DNA from: RGIG5472 sp051867615
Lineage (GTDB): Bacteria; Bacillota; Clostridia; Oscillospirales; Oscillospiraceae
Assembly (NCBI GenBank): GCA_051867615.1
Contig: JBJDYU010000030.1
Location: forward strand, 1 to 14,424
Length of the DNA stretch: 14,424 nucleotides
Direction: 5' to 3'
Of this stretch, positions 1 through 5,864 are shown piece by piece. Below the pieces are notes generated by a model. It was not told the origin of the DNA and did not search any database. It saw nothing but the letters and a program-made list of their open reading frames with translations. Numbering within the stretch: the stretch's first letter is position 1; every line of letters begins with the position of its first letter. A program made the translations under genes and the position numbers.

Positions 1-83
1 CCCTATCCTTCATCCTTTTTATTCAACTGTCCAACATCTATTGTAATCCTACAAAAAGGGGGGACTTTGTCGCAGGCTTCTTC

Positions 84-112
84 TTGACACGCGGATGCGC
101 CTGTGCTAATAT
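84..112 (+). promoter_or_regulatory. sigma-A-type promoter of the cysE-cysS operon
   Basis: A perfect -35 box TTGACA (84-89) and a -10 box TAATAT (107-112) are separated by 17 bp, which puts the transcription start near 118-120, just before the T-box leader. Bases 1-83 upstream hold no gene I can recognise. Confidence 0.85.
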
Positions 113-120
113 CATATTAA

Positions 121-372
121 TAGCGAGTTGTTTTGGCGATGAAAGGGAAAAGTAAGACCATCCGCCGCGTGACAGAGAGTGCCCGCCCTGGCTGAAAGCG
201 GGAACCACTGCGTGCCGGTCTGAAATGCGCCCCGGAGCCATCGGGAGAGGAAATGCTCCCGCGTGCGGCCGCGTTAAGGCCTGAGCCGGTGTTGGCTGGT
301 GAGCGAAACATGAGAGTGGAACCGCGTTTTACGCCTCTCATACCCGAAGCGGGTATGGGGGCTTTTCTTTTT
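121..372 (+). promoter_or_regulatory. T-box riboswitch, tRNA-Cys responsive
   Basis: This untranslated leader reads the charging state of tRNA-Cys and controls read-through into cysE-cysS. Stem I can be closed by CGATG (137-141) with CATCG (239-243). It carries an AG-bulge-like GACAGAGAG (171-179) and, near its 3' side, GAAATGCGCC, where TGC at 226-228 sits in the usual specifier position and is a Cys codon. Stem III is CGGGAG/CTCCCG (242-261). The T-box core TGAGAGTGGAACCGCG lies at 311-326. Its bulge TGGA (317-320) should pair with the tRNA NCCA end; the variable A matches U73, the known discriminator base of tRNA-Cys. The antiterminator ATGAGAG/CTCTCAT (310-316/335-341) and the terminator (335-361) share 335-341, so only one can form. 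Specifier, bulge and downstream genes all agree on cysteine. Confidence 0.93.
335..372 (+). terminator. regulated intrinsic terminator of the T-box leader
   Basis: The stem CATACCC (339-345) with GGGTATG (351-357), extended outward by CTCT/GGGG-type pairs with wobbles, has a 5-base loop and is followed by TTTTCTTTTT (363-372). It uses the same CTCTCAT segment as the antiterminator, so uncharged tRNA-Cys should prevent it from forming. Confidence 0.88.
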
Positions 373-413
373 GTCTCTCTTTTCGCATCAATGGAGAGGA
401 GAAGCTTTTTCGT

Positions 414-1082
414 ATGCATGGAAGTTTTTTTGGAAGGATCAATGCGGCCCTGCAGGCCTATCTGACCCGGGACCCGGCGGCCGGCAGCCGTCTGGAGGTG
501 CTGCTGCTGTATCCCGGCGTCTTTGCCACCTTTAACCACCGCATAGCCCATTGGCTGTACTGCCGCCATCTGCGTTTTCTGGCCCGGCTTGTCTCCCAGT
601 GGAGCCGTTTCTGGACGGGAATTGAGATCCATCCCGGGGCGAAGATCGGCCGCCGTCTGGTCATCGACCACGGCAGCGGCATCGTCATCGGCGAGACCGC
701 GGAGATCGGGGACGACGTGCTGCTGTATCAGGGCTGTACCCTGGGCGGTACGGGCAAGGAGCGCGGCAAGCGCCATCCCACCATCGGCAACCACGTGATG
801 GTGGGCAGCGGCGCCAAGGTGCTGGGGCCGATTCATGTGGGGGACTTCGCCCGGATCGCGGCCGGCGCCGTGGTGCTGGCGGATGTGCCGGAGGACAGCA
901 CTGCCGTGGGCGTTCCCGCCCGTATCGTCCGCATCGCCGGAGAGCGCGTCGACCCGGCGGAGGAAGTGGACCAGATCCACGTCGAAGACCCGGTGCAGCT
1001 GGAGCTGGAGGAGCTGCGGCAGCGCCTTGCCATACTGGAGAAAAAACTGGAGGAAAAGGAGAACCACCATGTATCTGTATAA
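414..1082 (+). CDS. cysE: serine O-acetyltransferase
   Basis: A 222-residue cytoplasmic enzyme that transfers acetyl from acetyl-CoA to L-serine, giving O-acetylserine, the substrate of cysteine synthase. After an N-terminal helical part (about 1-65), the left-handed beta-helix of hexapeptide repeats runs through about 68-175. It shows the family motifs IHPGAKIGR (72-80), IDHGSGIVIGETA (84-96) with the probable catalytic His86, GCTLGGTGKERGKRHP (107-122) with His121, and GVPAR (166-170). The C-terminus (about 196-218) is a charged probable coiled coil, longer than in the short gut-clostridial forms I know. The start at 414 has a GGAGAGGAGAAG ribosome site about ten bases upstream and lies 42 bases after the T-box terminator. 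The gene overlaps cysS by 14 bases, so translation is probably coupled. The cysteine T-box places it under control of tRNA-Cys charging. Confidence 0.95.
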   Translation: MHGSFFGRINAALQAYLTRDPAAGSRLEVLLLYPGVFATFNHRIAHWLYCRHLRFLARLVSQWSRFWTGIEIHPGAKIGRRLVIDHGSGIVIGETAEIGDDVLLYQGCTLGGTGKERGKRHPTIGNHVMVGSGAKVLGPIHVGDFARIAAGAVVLADVPEDSTAVGVPARIVRIAGERVDPAEEVDQIHVEDPVQLELEELRQRLAILEKKLEEKENHHVSV

Positions 1083-2523
1083 TTCCGCGACCCATAAGAA
1101 GGAGGAGTTCGTCCCCAATCATCCTGACATCGTAAAGATGTACACCTGCGGCCCCACGGTGTATCACTTTGCCCACATCGGCAACCTCCGCAGCTATATC
1201 ATGGAGGACGTGCTGGAGAAGTTCCTGCGCTATGAGGGCTATAACGTCAAGCGCGTGATGAACATCACGGACGTGGGACACCTGACCTCCGACGCGGACG
1301 AGGGCGAGGACAAGATGCTCAAGGGCGCGAAGCGCGAGCACAAGAGCGTCATGGAGATCGCGAAGTTCTATACCGATGCCTTTTTCGAGGACTGCCGCAA
1401 GCTGAACATCAAGCGGCCCGACGTGGTGGAGCCCGCCACCAACTGCATCAATGAGTATATCAAGATCATTTCCCGGCTCATGGACACGGGCTACGCCTAC
1501 TTCGCCGGCGGCAACGTGTATTTTGACACCTCCAAGCTCAGCCGTTACTATATCTTCAACGACCACGACGCGGAGGATCTGGCCGTGGGCGTGCGCGAGG
1601 GCGTGGAGGAGGACAGCAACAAGCGCAACAAGAACGACTTCGTGCTGTGGTTCACCAAGTCCAAGTTCGAGGATCAGGCCCTGAAGTGGGATTCCCCCTG
1701 GGGCGTGGGCTATCCCGGCTGGCACATCGAATGCTCCGGCATCTCCATGAAGTATCTGGGGGAGGATCTGGACATCCACTGCGGCGGCATCGACAACGCC
1801 TTCCCCCACCACACCAACGAGATCGCCCAGTCGGAGAGCTACCTCGGCCATAAGTGGTGCAACTACTGGATGCACGTGCTGCACCTGAACACCGCCAGCG
1901 GCAAGATGAGCAAAAGCAAGGGCGAGTTCCTCACCGTCTCCCTGCTGGAGGAGAAGGGCTACGACCCGCTGGTGTACCGTATGTTCTGCCTGCAGAGCCA
2001 TTACCGCAAGAGCCTGGTGTTCAGCTGGGAGAATCTGGACAACACGGCGGGAACGTACAACAAGCTCACCTCGAAGATCGCGGCGCTGAAAAGCGATACC
2101 GGCGAGGCGGTGGACGAGGCGGCGGCAGCCGCCCTGCGGGAGAAGTTCCGCGCCGCTCTCGGCAACGACCTGAACACCTCTCTCGCCCTGACGGCGGTGT
2201 ACGACGTGCTGAAATATCCCACCAACGACGCCACCAAGCTCTATGTGCTGGGCGATTTCGACCGGGTGCTGAGCCTGAACCTGCTGGAGGCGGCGGAGAA
2301 GAAGCGCCAGACCCAGCAGGCCACCGGCGCCAAGGCGGGCGAGTTCACCATCATCGCGGAGGACGGCGAGGCCGACGCGGAGGTGGAGGCCCTCATCCGT
2401 TCCCGGGCCGACGCCAAGAAAGCCAAAAACTTCGCGGAGGCCGACCGCATCCGAGACGAGCTGAAGGCCAGGGGCGTGGAGCTGACGGATATTCCCGGCG
2501 GCGCCAAGTGGAAGCGGGTATAA
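1069..2523 (+). CDS. cysS: cysteinyl-tRNA synthetase
   Basis: A 484-residue class I aminoacyl-tRNA synthetase that charges tRNA-Cys with cysteine using ATP. The nucleotide-binding HIGN motif is at 36-39 in the segment YTCGPTVY..HIGNLR, and the KMSKS loop is at 279-283 (followed by KG, where most family members have LG). The catalytic zinc ligands of the family can be matched to Cys27, Cys222 (in WHIECSG), His247 or His248 and Glu251 (HHTNE). The C-terminal DALR-like and anticodon-recognition region ends in KNFAEADRIRDELKARGV and a GGAKWKR tail, typical of CysS. The start at 1069 has AGGAAAAGGAG upstream, inside the end of cysE, and gives the normal N-terminus. Longer in-frame starts upstream only add residues translated from cysE in another frame. 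Cotranscribed with cysE; the transcript ends at the hairpin at 2537. Confidence 0.97.
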   Translation: MYLYNSATHKKEEFVPNHPDIVKMYTCGPTVYHFAHIGNLRSYIMEDVLEKFLRYEGYNVKRVMNITDVGHLTSDADEGEDKMLKGAKREHKSVMEIAKFYTDAFFEDCRKLNIKRPDVVEPATNCINEYIKIISRLMDTGYAYFAGGNVYFDTSKLSRYYIFNDHDAEDLAVGVREGVEEDSNKRNKNDFVLWFTKSKFEDQALKWDSPWGVGYPGWHIECSGISMKYLGEDLDIHCGGIDNAFPHHTNEIAQSESYLGHKWCNYWMHVLHLNTASGKMSKSKGEFLTVSLLEEKGYDPLVYRMFCLQSHYRKSLVFSWENLDNTAGTYNKLTSKIAALKSDTGEAVDEAAAAALREKFRAALGNDLNTSLALTAVYDVLKYPTNDATKLYVLGDFDRVLSLNLLEAAEKKRQTQQATGAKAGEFTIIAEDGEADAEVEALIRSRADAKKAKNFAEADRIRDELKARGVELTDIPGGAKWKRV

Positions 2524-2536
2524 GAGAAAGACTGAC

Positions 2537-2568
2537 GGCGGGACGCGCGGCTGCGCGTCCCGCCTTTT
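2537..2568 (+). terminator. intrinsic terminator of cysE-cysS
   Basis: A perfect 12-bp stem, GGCGGGACGCGC (2537-2548) with GCGCGTCCCGCC (2553-2564), loop GGCT, followed by TTTTCC. It begins 13 bases after the cysS stop. Confidence 0.92.
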
Positions 2569-2573
2569 CCATA

Positions 2574-2608
2574 CCCCCCTTGACAAAGGGGGGAGAAGCC
2601 GCTACTAT
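2574..2608 (+). promoter_or_regulatory. promoter of the XRE-cupin gene with inverted repeat over the -35
   Basis: The -35 TTGACA (2580-2585) and the -10 TACTAT (2603-2608, overlapping TATAAA at 2606-2611) are 17 bp apart. The -35 lies within CCCCCCTT-GACA-AAGGGGGG (2574-2593), a perfect inverted repeat with 8-base arms. It could be an operator for the regulator encoded next, or a dispersed repeat that happens to supply a -35 box. Confidence 0.72.
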
Positions 2609-2657
2609 AAACGCAGATAAAGACAAAAAAGGACAATATACTGGACAGGTGAGGGCC

Positions 2658-3215
2658 ATGAATATCAACCTTGTCATTGCGGAGAACATCAAGCGCATCC
2701 GTAAAACGCAGAAAATGAGCATCGAGCGCACGGCGGAGGCCGCGGGGGTCTCCCGCAGTATGCTGGGCCAGATCGAGCGGGGAGAGGCCAATCCCTCCGC
2801 CGCGCTGCTGTATAAGGTGGCCACGGCCCTGCGCGTTCCAGTGGAGGAGCTGCTGCGGCATGAGCCGGAGGTGGAGGACTGCCTGTTCCGCGGTCTGGAT
2901 TCCATGGCCCAGCGGGCGGGCGAGGGCAAGGTGCAGCTCCACACCACCTTCCCCTTCGACGAGTACGGCCTGCTGGAGCAGCGCAGGATAGATGTGTTCA
3001 TCGGCGGCAAGTACGAACTGCCGCTGGAAAAGCCGGGCAGCGTGGGCTACCTGCTGTTGGCAGGGGGCGGCAGCCTGACGGTGGAGACCGGGGGCGAGAG
3101 CTACCGGCTGGAACAGTGGGACGCGCTGCGCTTCCACGCGGACCGGCCCTGCCGTATGGAGAACAACACCACCTCCACTGCCCGGGTGATTTTGACTTAC
3201 CGCTATGTGAAATAA
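2658..3215 (+). CDS. XRE-family regulator with C-terminal cupin domain
   Basis: A 185-residue probable DNA-binding regulator. An XRE/Cro helix-turn-helix occupies about 5-62; the recognition part is AAGVSRSMLGQIERGEANPS (28-47), and the segment up to LLRHEP closes the domain. A small cupin beta-barrel covers about 105-183, with the strand pattern PGSVGYLLLAGGGSLTVETG and LEQWDALRFHADRPCRMEN. This is the layout of the HipB/PuuR-type cupin regulators that sense a small molecule, often an amino acid or polyamine; the ligand here cannot be read from sequence. The cupin keeps His160 but lacks the usual pair of close histidines of metal-binding cupins. The start at 2658 follows AGGTGAGG. The gene is monocistronic between its own promoter and a strong terminator. 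Its target is unknown; cysE-cysS upstream is already under T-box control. Confidence 0.88.
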   Translation: MNINLVIAENIKRIRKTQKMSIERTAEAAGVSRSMLGQIERGEANPSAALLYKVATALRVPVEELLRHEPEVEDCLFRGLDSMAQRAGEGKVQLHTTFPFDEYGLLEQRRIDVFIGGKYELPLEKPGSVGYLLLAGGGSLTVETGGESYRLEQWDALRFHADRPCRMENNTTSTARVILTYRYVK

Positions 3216-3220
3216 TGAAA

Positions 3221-3261
3221 GGCCCGCGTCGCCCTTTGGGCGACGCGGGCCAACTTTTTTT
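3221..3261 (+). terminator. strong intrinsic terminator after the XRE-cupin gene
   Basis: A perfect 14-bp stem, GGCCCGCGTCGCCC (3221-3234) with GGGCGACGCGGGCC (3238-3251), loop TTT, followed by AACTTTTTTT. Read from the minus strand it is followed by TTTCATTATT, so it may also stop transcripts from the convergent uracil-DNA glycosylase gene. Confidence 0.93.
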
Positions 3262-3276
3262 ATGAGCCTCGCAGAG

Positions 3277-3448
3277 TTCGCGGCGTGCACGCCGCGAAAC
3301 AACTGAAATGATTTTCCGGCGGGGCGTGTACCTGCCGGAAAATACCTCTCGGCCCGCAAATGTGCGAATTGCCCGCTTGCAGCGGACGATTCGTGCGCTG
3401 CGGCGGGCCGCAGTTTTTTCGCCAAAGCGGCTTTGCCGCTTTGGCGAA
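3277..3448. repeat. cluster of four consecutive hairpins in an intergenic region
   Basis: No gene is supported here. Four dyads follow one another. (1) 3277-3298 is a perfect 22-base palindrome with half-arm TTCGCGGCGTG. (2) ATTTTCCGGC (3311-3320) pairs with GCCGGAAAAT (3334-3343). (3) GGCCCGC (3351-3357) pairs with GCGGGCC (3403-3409), enclosing nested CGAAT/ATTCG and CCGCT/AGCGG stems. (4) TTCGCCAAAGCGGC (3418-3431) pairs perfectly with GCCGCTTTGGCGAA (3435-3448). None has a proper T-tract on its 3' side on either strand: dyad 4 is followed by A residues when read in the direction of the glycosylase gene. They are therefore not ordinary terminators. A palindromic dispersed repeat or a structured RNA is possible. 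Confidence 0.75.
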
Positions 3449-3454
3449 CATATT

Positions 3455-4024
3455 TCAGCACTCCGTATGCTCGCAGATCTCCCGTATTTTTTTCTGCAGC
3501 GTCTTGAGGTCGTCAAAGGTCTCCGGACGGCGGCGGGGGTCCCGCAGCAGGGCGGCGGGATGGTACAGCGCCATCATCTGTACCCCGGCGCGCTCAAGCC
3601 ACTGGCCGTGCTCCTGAGAGATCCTGAAGTCCTCCTTGATGATCTCCATGGCGGCGATGCGGCCAAGGCAGACGATGATCTTCGGCCGCAGCAGGGCGGT
3701 CTGCCGGCGGAGGAAGCCGATGCAGGCCTCCTTTTCCACGTTCAGCGGGTCCCGGTTTTCCGGCGGACGGCACTTGACGGTGTTGGCGATGTAGACCTTG
3801 CTGCGGTCGAGGTTGATCATCTCCAGCATATCGTCCAGCAGCTTGCCCGCCCTTCCCACGAAGGGCAGCCCCTGCGCGTCCTCGTTGGCGCCGGGGCCTT
3901 CGCCGATCAGCAGCACCTCCGCCGTCTCACAGCCGTCGCCAAAGACCACGTTGGTCCGCGTCTCCGCCAGCGCGCATTTGCGGCAGCTCATACATTCCGC
4001 CCGCAGGGCCTCCCAGCTATCCAT
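3455..4024 (-). CDS. family 4 uracil-DNA glycosylase (iron-sulfur)
   Basis: A 189-residue DNA repair enzyme that removes uracil formed by cytosine deamination. It has the four cluster cysteines of family 4: Cys14 and Cys17 (CRKC), Cys85 (NTVKCRPP) and Cys101 (KEACIG), at the same numbers usual for the family. Motif GEGPGANEDAQGLPFVGRAG (41-60) forms the catalytic and uracil pocket, and YHPAALLRDP (154-163) is the DNA-intercalating/His motif. Length matches the family (about 190-220). The start at 4024 is chosen because GGGAGGA lies seven bases upstream and because it places the CxxC correctly. An in-frame extension to 4105 would add a low-complexity Arg-rich stretch with no ribosome site. It is divergent from the membrane protein gene at 4207. 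No dedicated terminator follows; the XRE terminator may serve from the opposite side. Confidence 0.95.
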   Translation of the reverse strand: MDSWEALRAECMSCRKCALAETRTNVVFGDGCETAEVLLIGEGPGANEDAQGLPFVGRAGKLLDDMLEMINLDRSKVYIANTVKCRPPENRDPLNVEKEACIGFLRRQTALLRPKIIVCLGRIAAMEIIKEDFRISQEHGQWLERAGVQMMALYHPAALLRDPRRRPETFDDLKTLQKKIREICEHTEC

Positions 4025-4052
4025 GTGTTCGTCCTCCCACTCGTTTTTCTCT

Positions 4053-4081
4053 ATGGTATCACGGCGGCGGCGCAAACGCAA
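4053..4081 (-). promoter_or_regulatory. candidate promoter of the uracil-DNA glycosylase gene
   Basis: Read on the minus strand, -35 TTGCGT (4076-4081) and -10 TACCAT (4053-4058) are 17 bp apart. The predicted start near 4046 gives a leader of about 22 bases. The boxes are moderate matches only. Confidence 0.4.
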
Positions 4082-4206
4082 GCGCGGCCCCTGCGCGTAA
4101 AGCACGTTTTGTGTCCAGTATACCCGCTTCCGCCTGTCTGTCAGGAAAAAACGGGAATAGCCCCACCCTTTTTGGGAGACACTGCAAGGGAAAGGGAGGG
4201 GTGTGC

Positions 4207-4746
4207 ATGGCGCTTTGGTTCTGGTATTGGTGGGTCTTCAGCTTCCTGGGCTATCTGCTGGAAAAAGGCTACGCCTGGGCAACGAAGGCGCGGCAGCGGA
4301 ACCGCAAGTGCTTCGTCCTGCTGCCGCTGTGTCCGGTGTACGGCTTTTCCGTGGCGGCGGTGCTGCTCCTGCCGCCCATTTGGCGGACGAGCTGGCCCCG
4401 CCTACTGCTGGCCTCCGCCCTGATCCCCTGCGCCGCGGAGTACCTCATGCACCTGTACTATGATAAGTGCTTCCACGTCCGGTACTGGGACTACCACGGC
4501 CTGCCGCTGAACCTTAATGGCCGCGTCTGCCTGCCTTTCGCTTTTGCCTGGACGGCACTGATGCCCCTGGCTGTGCGGCTTATCGCTCCGGCCCTGACGC
4601 CGCTTCTCGCCGCTATCCCTCCCTGGGCGAGCTTCGCCGCCTGGATGCTCCTGGCGGCAGACTGGCTTTTCTCCCGCTGGCTTTTGCTGCAGTACCGGGA
4701 CACGGAGCTGCTGAGCCTGCGGCAGCTGGGACGCTTCCCCGGCTAA
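4207..4746 (+). CDS. PF06541-family membrane protein (putative ABC-transporter type IV permease)
   Basis: A 179-residue integral membrane protein. It carries the family signature blocks: FSFLGYLLEK (11-20) in the first segment, LCPVYGF (41-47), CAAEYLMHLYYDKCFH (75-90), and WDYHGLPLNLNGRVCLP (94-110). About five hydrophobic segments can be seen: 4-18, 40-58, 65-82, 108-128 and 138-162. The family is named after a putative ABC-transporter permease, but its real role is not established and there is no ATPase partner here, so transport is not claimed. The start at 4207 is chosen for AGGGAGGGG just upstream and because it begins the membrane domain directly; the in-frame ATG at 4111 adds 32 unrelated residues. 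I could not find a convincing promoter in 4082-4206. Transcription ends at 4771-4801. Confidence 0.85.
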   Translation: MALWFWYWWVFSFLGYLLEKGYAWATKARQRNRKCFVLLPLCPVYGFSVAAVLLLPPIWRTSWPRLLLASALIPCAAEYLMHLYYDKCFHVRYWDYHGLPLNLNGRVCLPFAFAWTALMPLAVRLIAPALTPLLAAIPPWASFAAWMLLAADWLFSRWLLLQYRDTELLSLRQLGRFPG

Positions 4747-4770
4747 GGCGGCAGGGGAAAACCATAAATC

Positions 4771-4801
4771 AAGGCCACGCGCCGCCGGCGCGTGGCCTTT
4801 T
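4771..4801. terminator. terminator between convergent genes
   Basis: A 13-bp perfect stem, AAGGCCACGCGCC (4771-4783) with GGCGCGTGGCCTT (4787-4799), loop GCC. On the plus strand it ends in TTTTC, terminating the PF06541 gene. On the minus strand it is followed by TTGATTTATGG, a weaker tail that could serve the hydrolase gene ending at 4831. Confidence 0.85.
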
Positions 4802-4830
4802 CATGTGTATAGGCTTATGGAAAAGCCGCG

Positions 4831-5760
4831 TCAGATGCGCTTTTCCAGCCACTGGAGGATGAAGTCGTAGACCTCCTGCTTTCCCGCCTCGTTCAATATC
4901 TCGTGCCGCATACCGGGATAAAGCTGCAGCGTCAGGTCGGTGACGCCGGCGGAGCGGAAGCTCTCGCAGGCGGCGACGACGCCCTTGCCCATGCCGCCCA
5001 CCGGGTCCTCCCAGCCGGAGATAAAGAGGGCGGGCTTGCGCACGTCCATCCGCCGGAGGTTCTCCGGCTTGCGGATGAAGCCGAGTCCTCCCAGCATCTC
5101 GTAAAACAGCCCCACCGTGGCCTTGCCGCCGCACAAAGGGTCCTCCATGTAGCGGTCCACGTTTGCCTCATCCGCGGAGAGCCAGTCGCAGCTGGTGCGG
5201 TTGGGGGCGAAGGGCTTGTTGTACGCGCCGAAAGCCAGCTGGTCGATGAGGGGGCTGAAGCTGTCCCAGCCCACCCGCCGGGCCTCCAGCTTGGCAACCG
5301 CCCGGCCCGCCGCTACCATGGCCGCGCTCTGCTGGCCGGTGCCCATGATGATCTCGCCCCTGACGGAGCCGGGATAGCGGATGAGATATGTCCGGGTCAG
5401 GAAGGAGCCCATGCTGTGGCCCATGAGGAAGTAGGGCGCGCCCGGGAAGCGCCTGCCGCCCTCCAGACGCAGGGCGTGCATATCGTCCACCACGTTCTGC
5501 CAGCCGTCCTTCTCTCCGAAGTAGACCCGCGCCGCGCCCTCTGCCACGGAGCCGCCGTGGCCCAGATGGTCGTTGCCCAGCACGGCGATGCCGTGCTCGC
5601 AGAGGAAGCGGGCGAAGCCGTCGTAGCGGTCGATATACTCCGCCACGCCGTGAGCGATCTGGAGCACGGCCCGCACCTCGCCCTCCGGCCGCCATTCCAC
5701 CGCCCGGATAGAGGTCTTTCCGTCGTGGGAGGGGAAGCGGAACTCAGTGAAATTGGTCAT
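4831..5760 (-). CDS. alpha/beta hydrolase, monoacylglycerol lipase-like
   Basis: A 309-residue serine hydrolase of the Hydrolase_4/S33 type, the group that holds monoacylglycerol lipases and lysophospholipases. The catalytic triad can be placed on Ser116 in GHSMGS, Asp252 in SGWEDPVG, and His286 in GMRHEILNE. The oxyanion-hole segment is IAHGVAEYIDRYDGFA (35-50), and GNDHLGHGGS (62-71) is also typical of the lipase subgroup. A cap region lies between about 145 and 235. No signal peptide or membrane segment is visible, so it is probably cytoplasmic. The start at 5760 has AGGAAGGAGAGG upstream. It is divergent from glpK across 104 bases with symmetric promoters, which suits release of glycerol from monoacylglycerol. 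The exact substrate is inference; esterase or lysophospholipase activity are alternatives. Confidence 0.9.
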   Translation of the reverse strand: MTNFTEFRFPSHDGKTSIRAVEWRPEGEVRAVLQIAHGVAEYIDRYDGFARFLCEHGIAVLGNDHLGHGGSVAEGAARVYFGEKDGWQNVVDDMHALRLEGGRRFPGAPYFLMGHSMGSFLTRTYLIRYPGSVRGEIIMGTGQQSAAMVAAGRAVAKLEARRVGWDSFSPLIDQLAFGAYNKPFAPNRTSCDWLSADEANVDRYMEDPLCGGKATVGLFYEMLGGLGFIRKPENLRRMDVRKPALFISGWEDPVGGMGKGVVAACESFRSAGVTDLTLQLYPGMRHEILNEAGKQEVYDFILQWLEKRI

Positions 5761-5779
5761 GGTAATCCTCTCCTTCCTG

Positions 5780-5833
5780 TGGTATAATCGTGTCGAAATA
5801 TGGCCGCCTGGCCATGCCGCTGCTATTATACCA
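5780..5833. promoter_or_regulatory. face-to-face extended -10 promoters with central palindrome, hydrolase/glpK
   Basis: TGGTATAAT (5780-5788, plus strand) and its mirror ATTATACCA (5825-5833, TGGTATAAT on the minus strand) are both extended -10 promoters of TGnTATAAT type, pointing toward each other. Predicted starts are near 5795 for glpK and near 5818 for the hydrolase gene. Between them lies ATGGCC-GCCT-GGCCAT (5800-5815), a dyad whose centre is within one base of the centre of the outer repeat. Neither promoter has a good -35 at the right distance, which fits extended -10 or activator-dependent promoters. The central palindrome is a good candidate operator for one regulator that would block both genes. 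Confidence 0.6.
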
Positions 5834-5864
5834 TATATGCTCAGAAAAAGACAGGGGGATTTCC

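Noticed and set aside
253..465. Short open frame across the T-box leader
   Set aside because: It overlaps the T-box core and terminator and runs into cysE in another frame; no start signal.
685..2586. Long minus-strand open frame (633 codons) opposite cysE-cysS
   Set aside because: It is the mirror of a GC-rich real gene, with low-complexity Leu/Val/Ala/His/Arg-rich translation, no family motifs, and it crosses the cysE-cysS boundary and terminator.
1854..3215. A single 453-codon protein with an N-terminal extension on the XRE-cupin regulator
   Set aside because: The first part is an alternative frame of cysS, with a terminator (2537-2568) and a promoter (2580-2608) in between. The ATG at 2658 has a ribosome site and begins the HTH domain.
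3418..3448. Terminator of the uracil-DNA glycosylase gene
   Set aside because: The stem is excellent, but in the minus-strand direction it is followed by A residues, not T, so it does not fit an intrinsic terminator.
3277..3448. CRISPR array
   Set aside because: The hairpins differ in sequence and size, and there are no repeated units with unique spacers.
2241..3461. Long minus-strand open frame (406 codons) opposite the XRE-cupin gene
   Set aside because: It runs through two strong terminators and the hairpin cluster; the translation has no recognisable domain.
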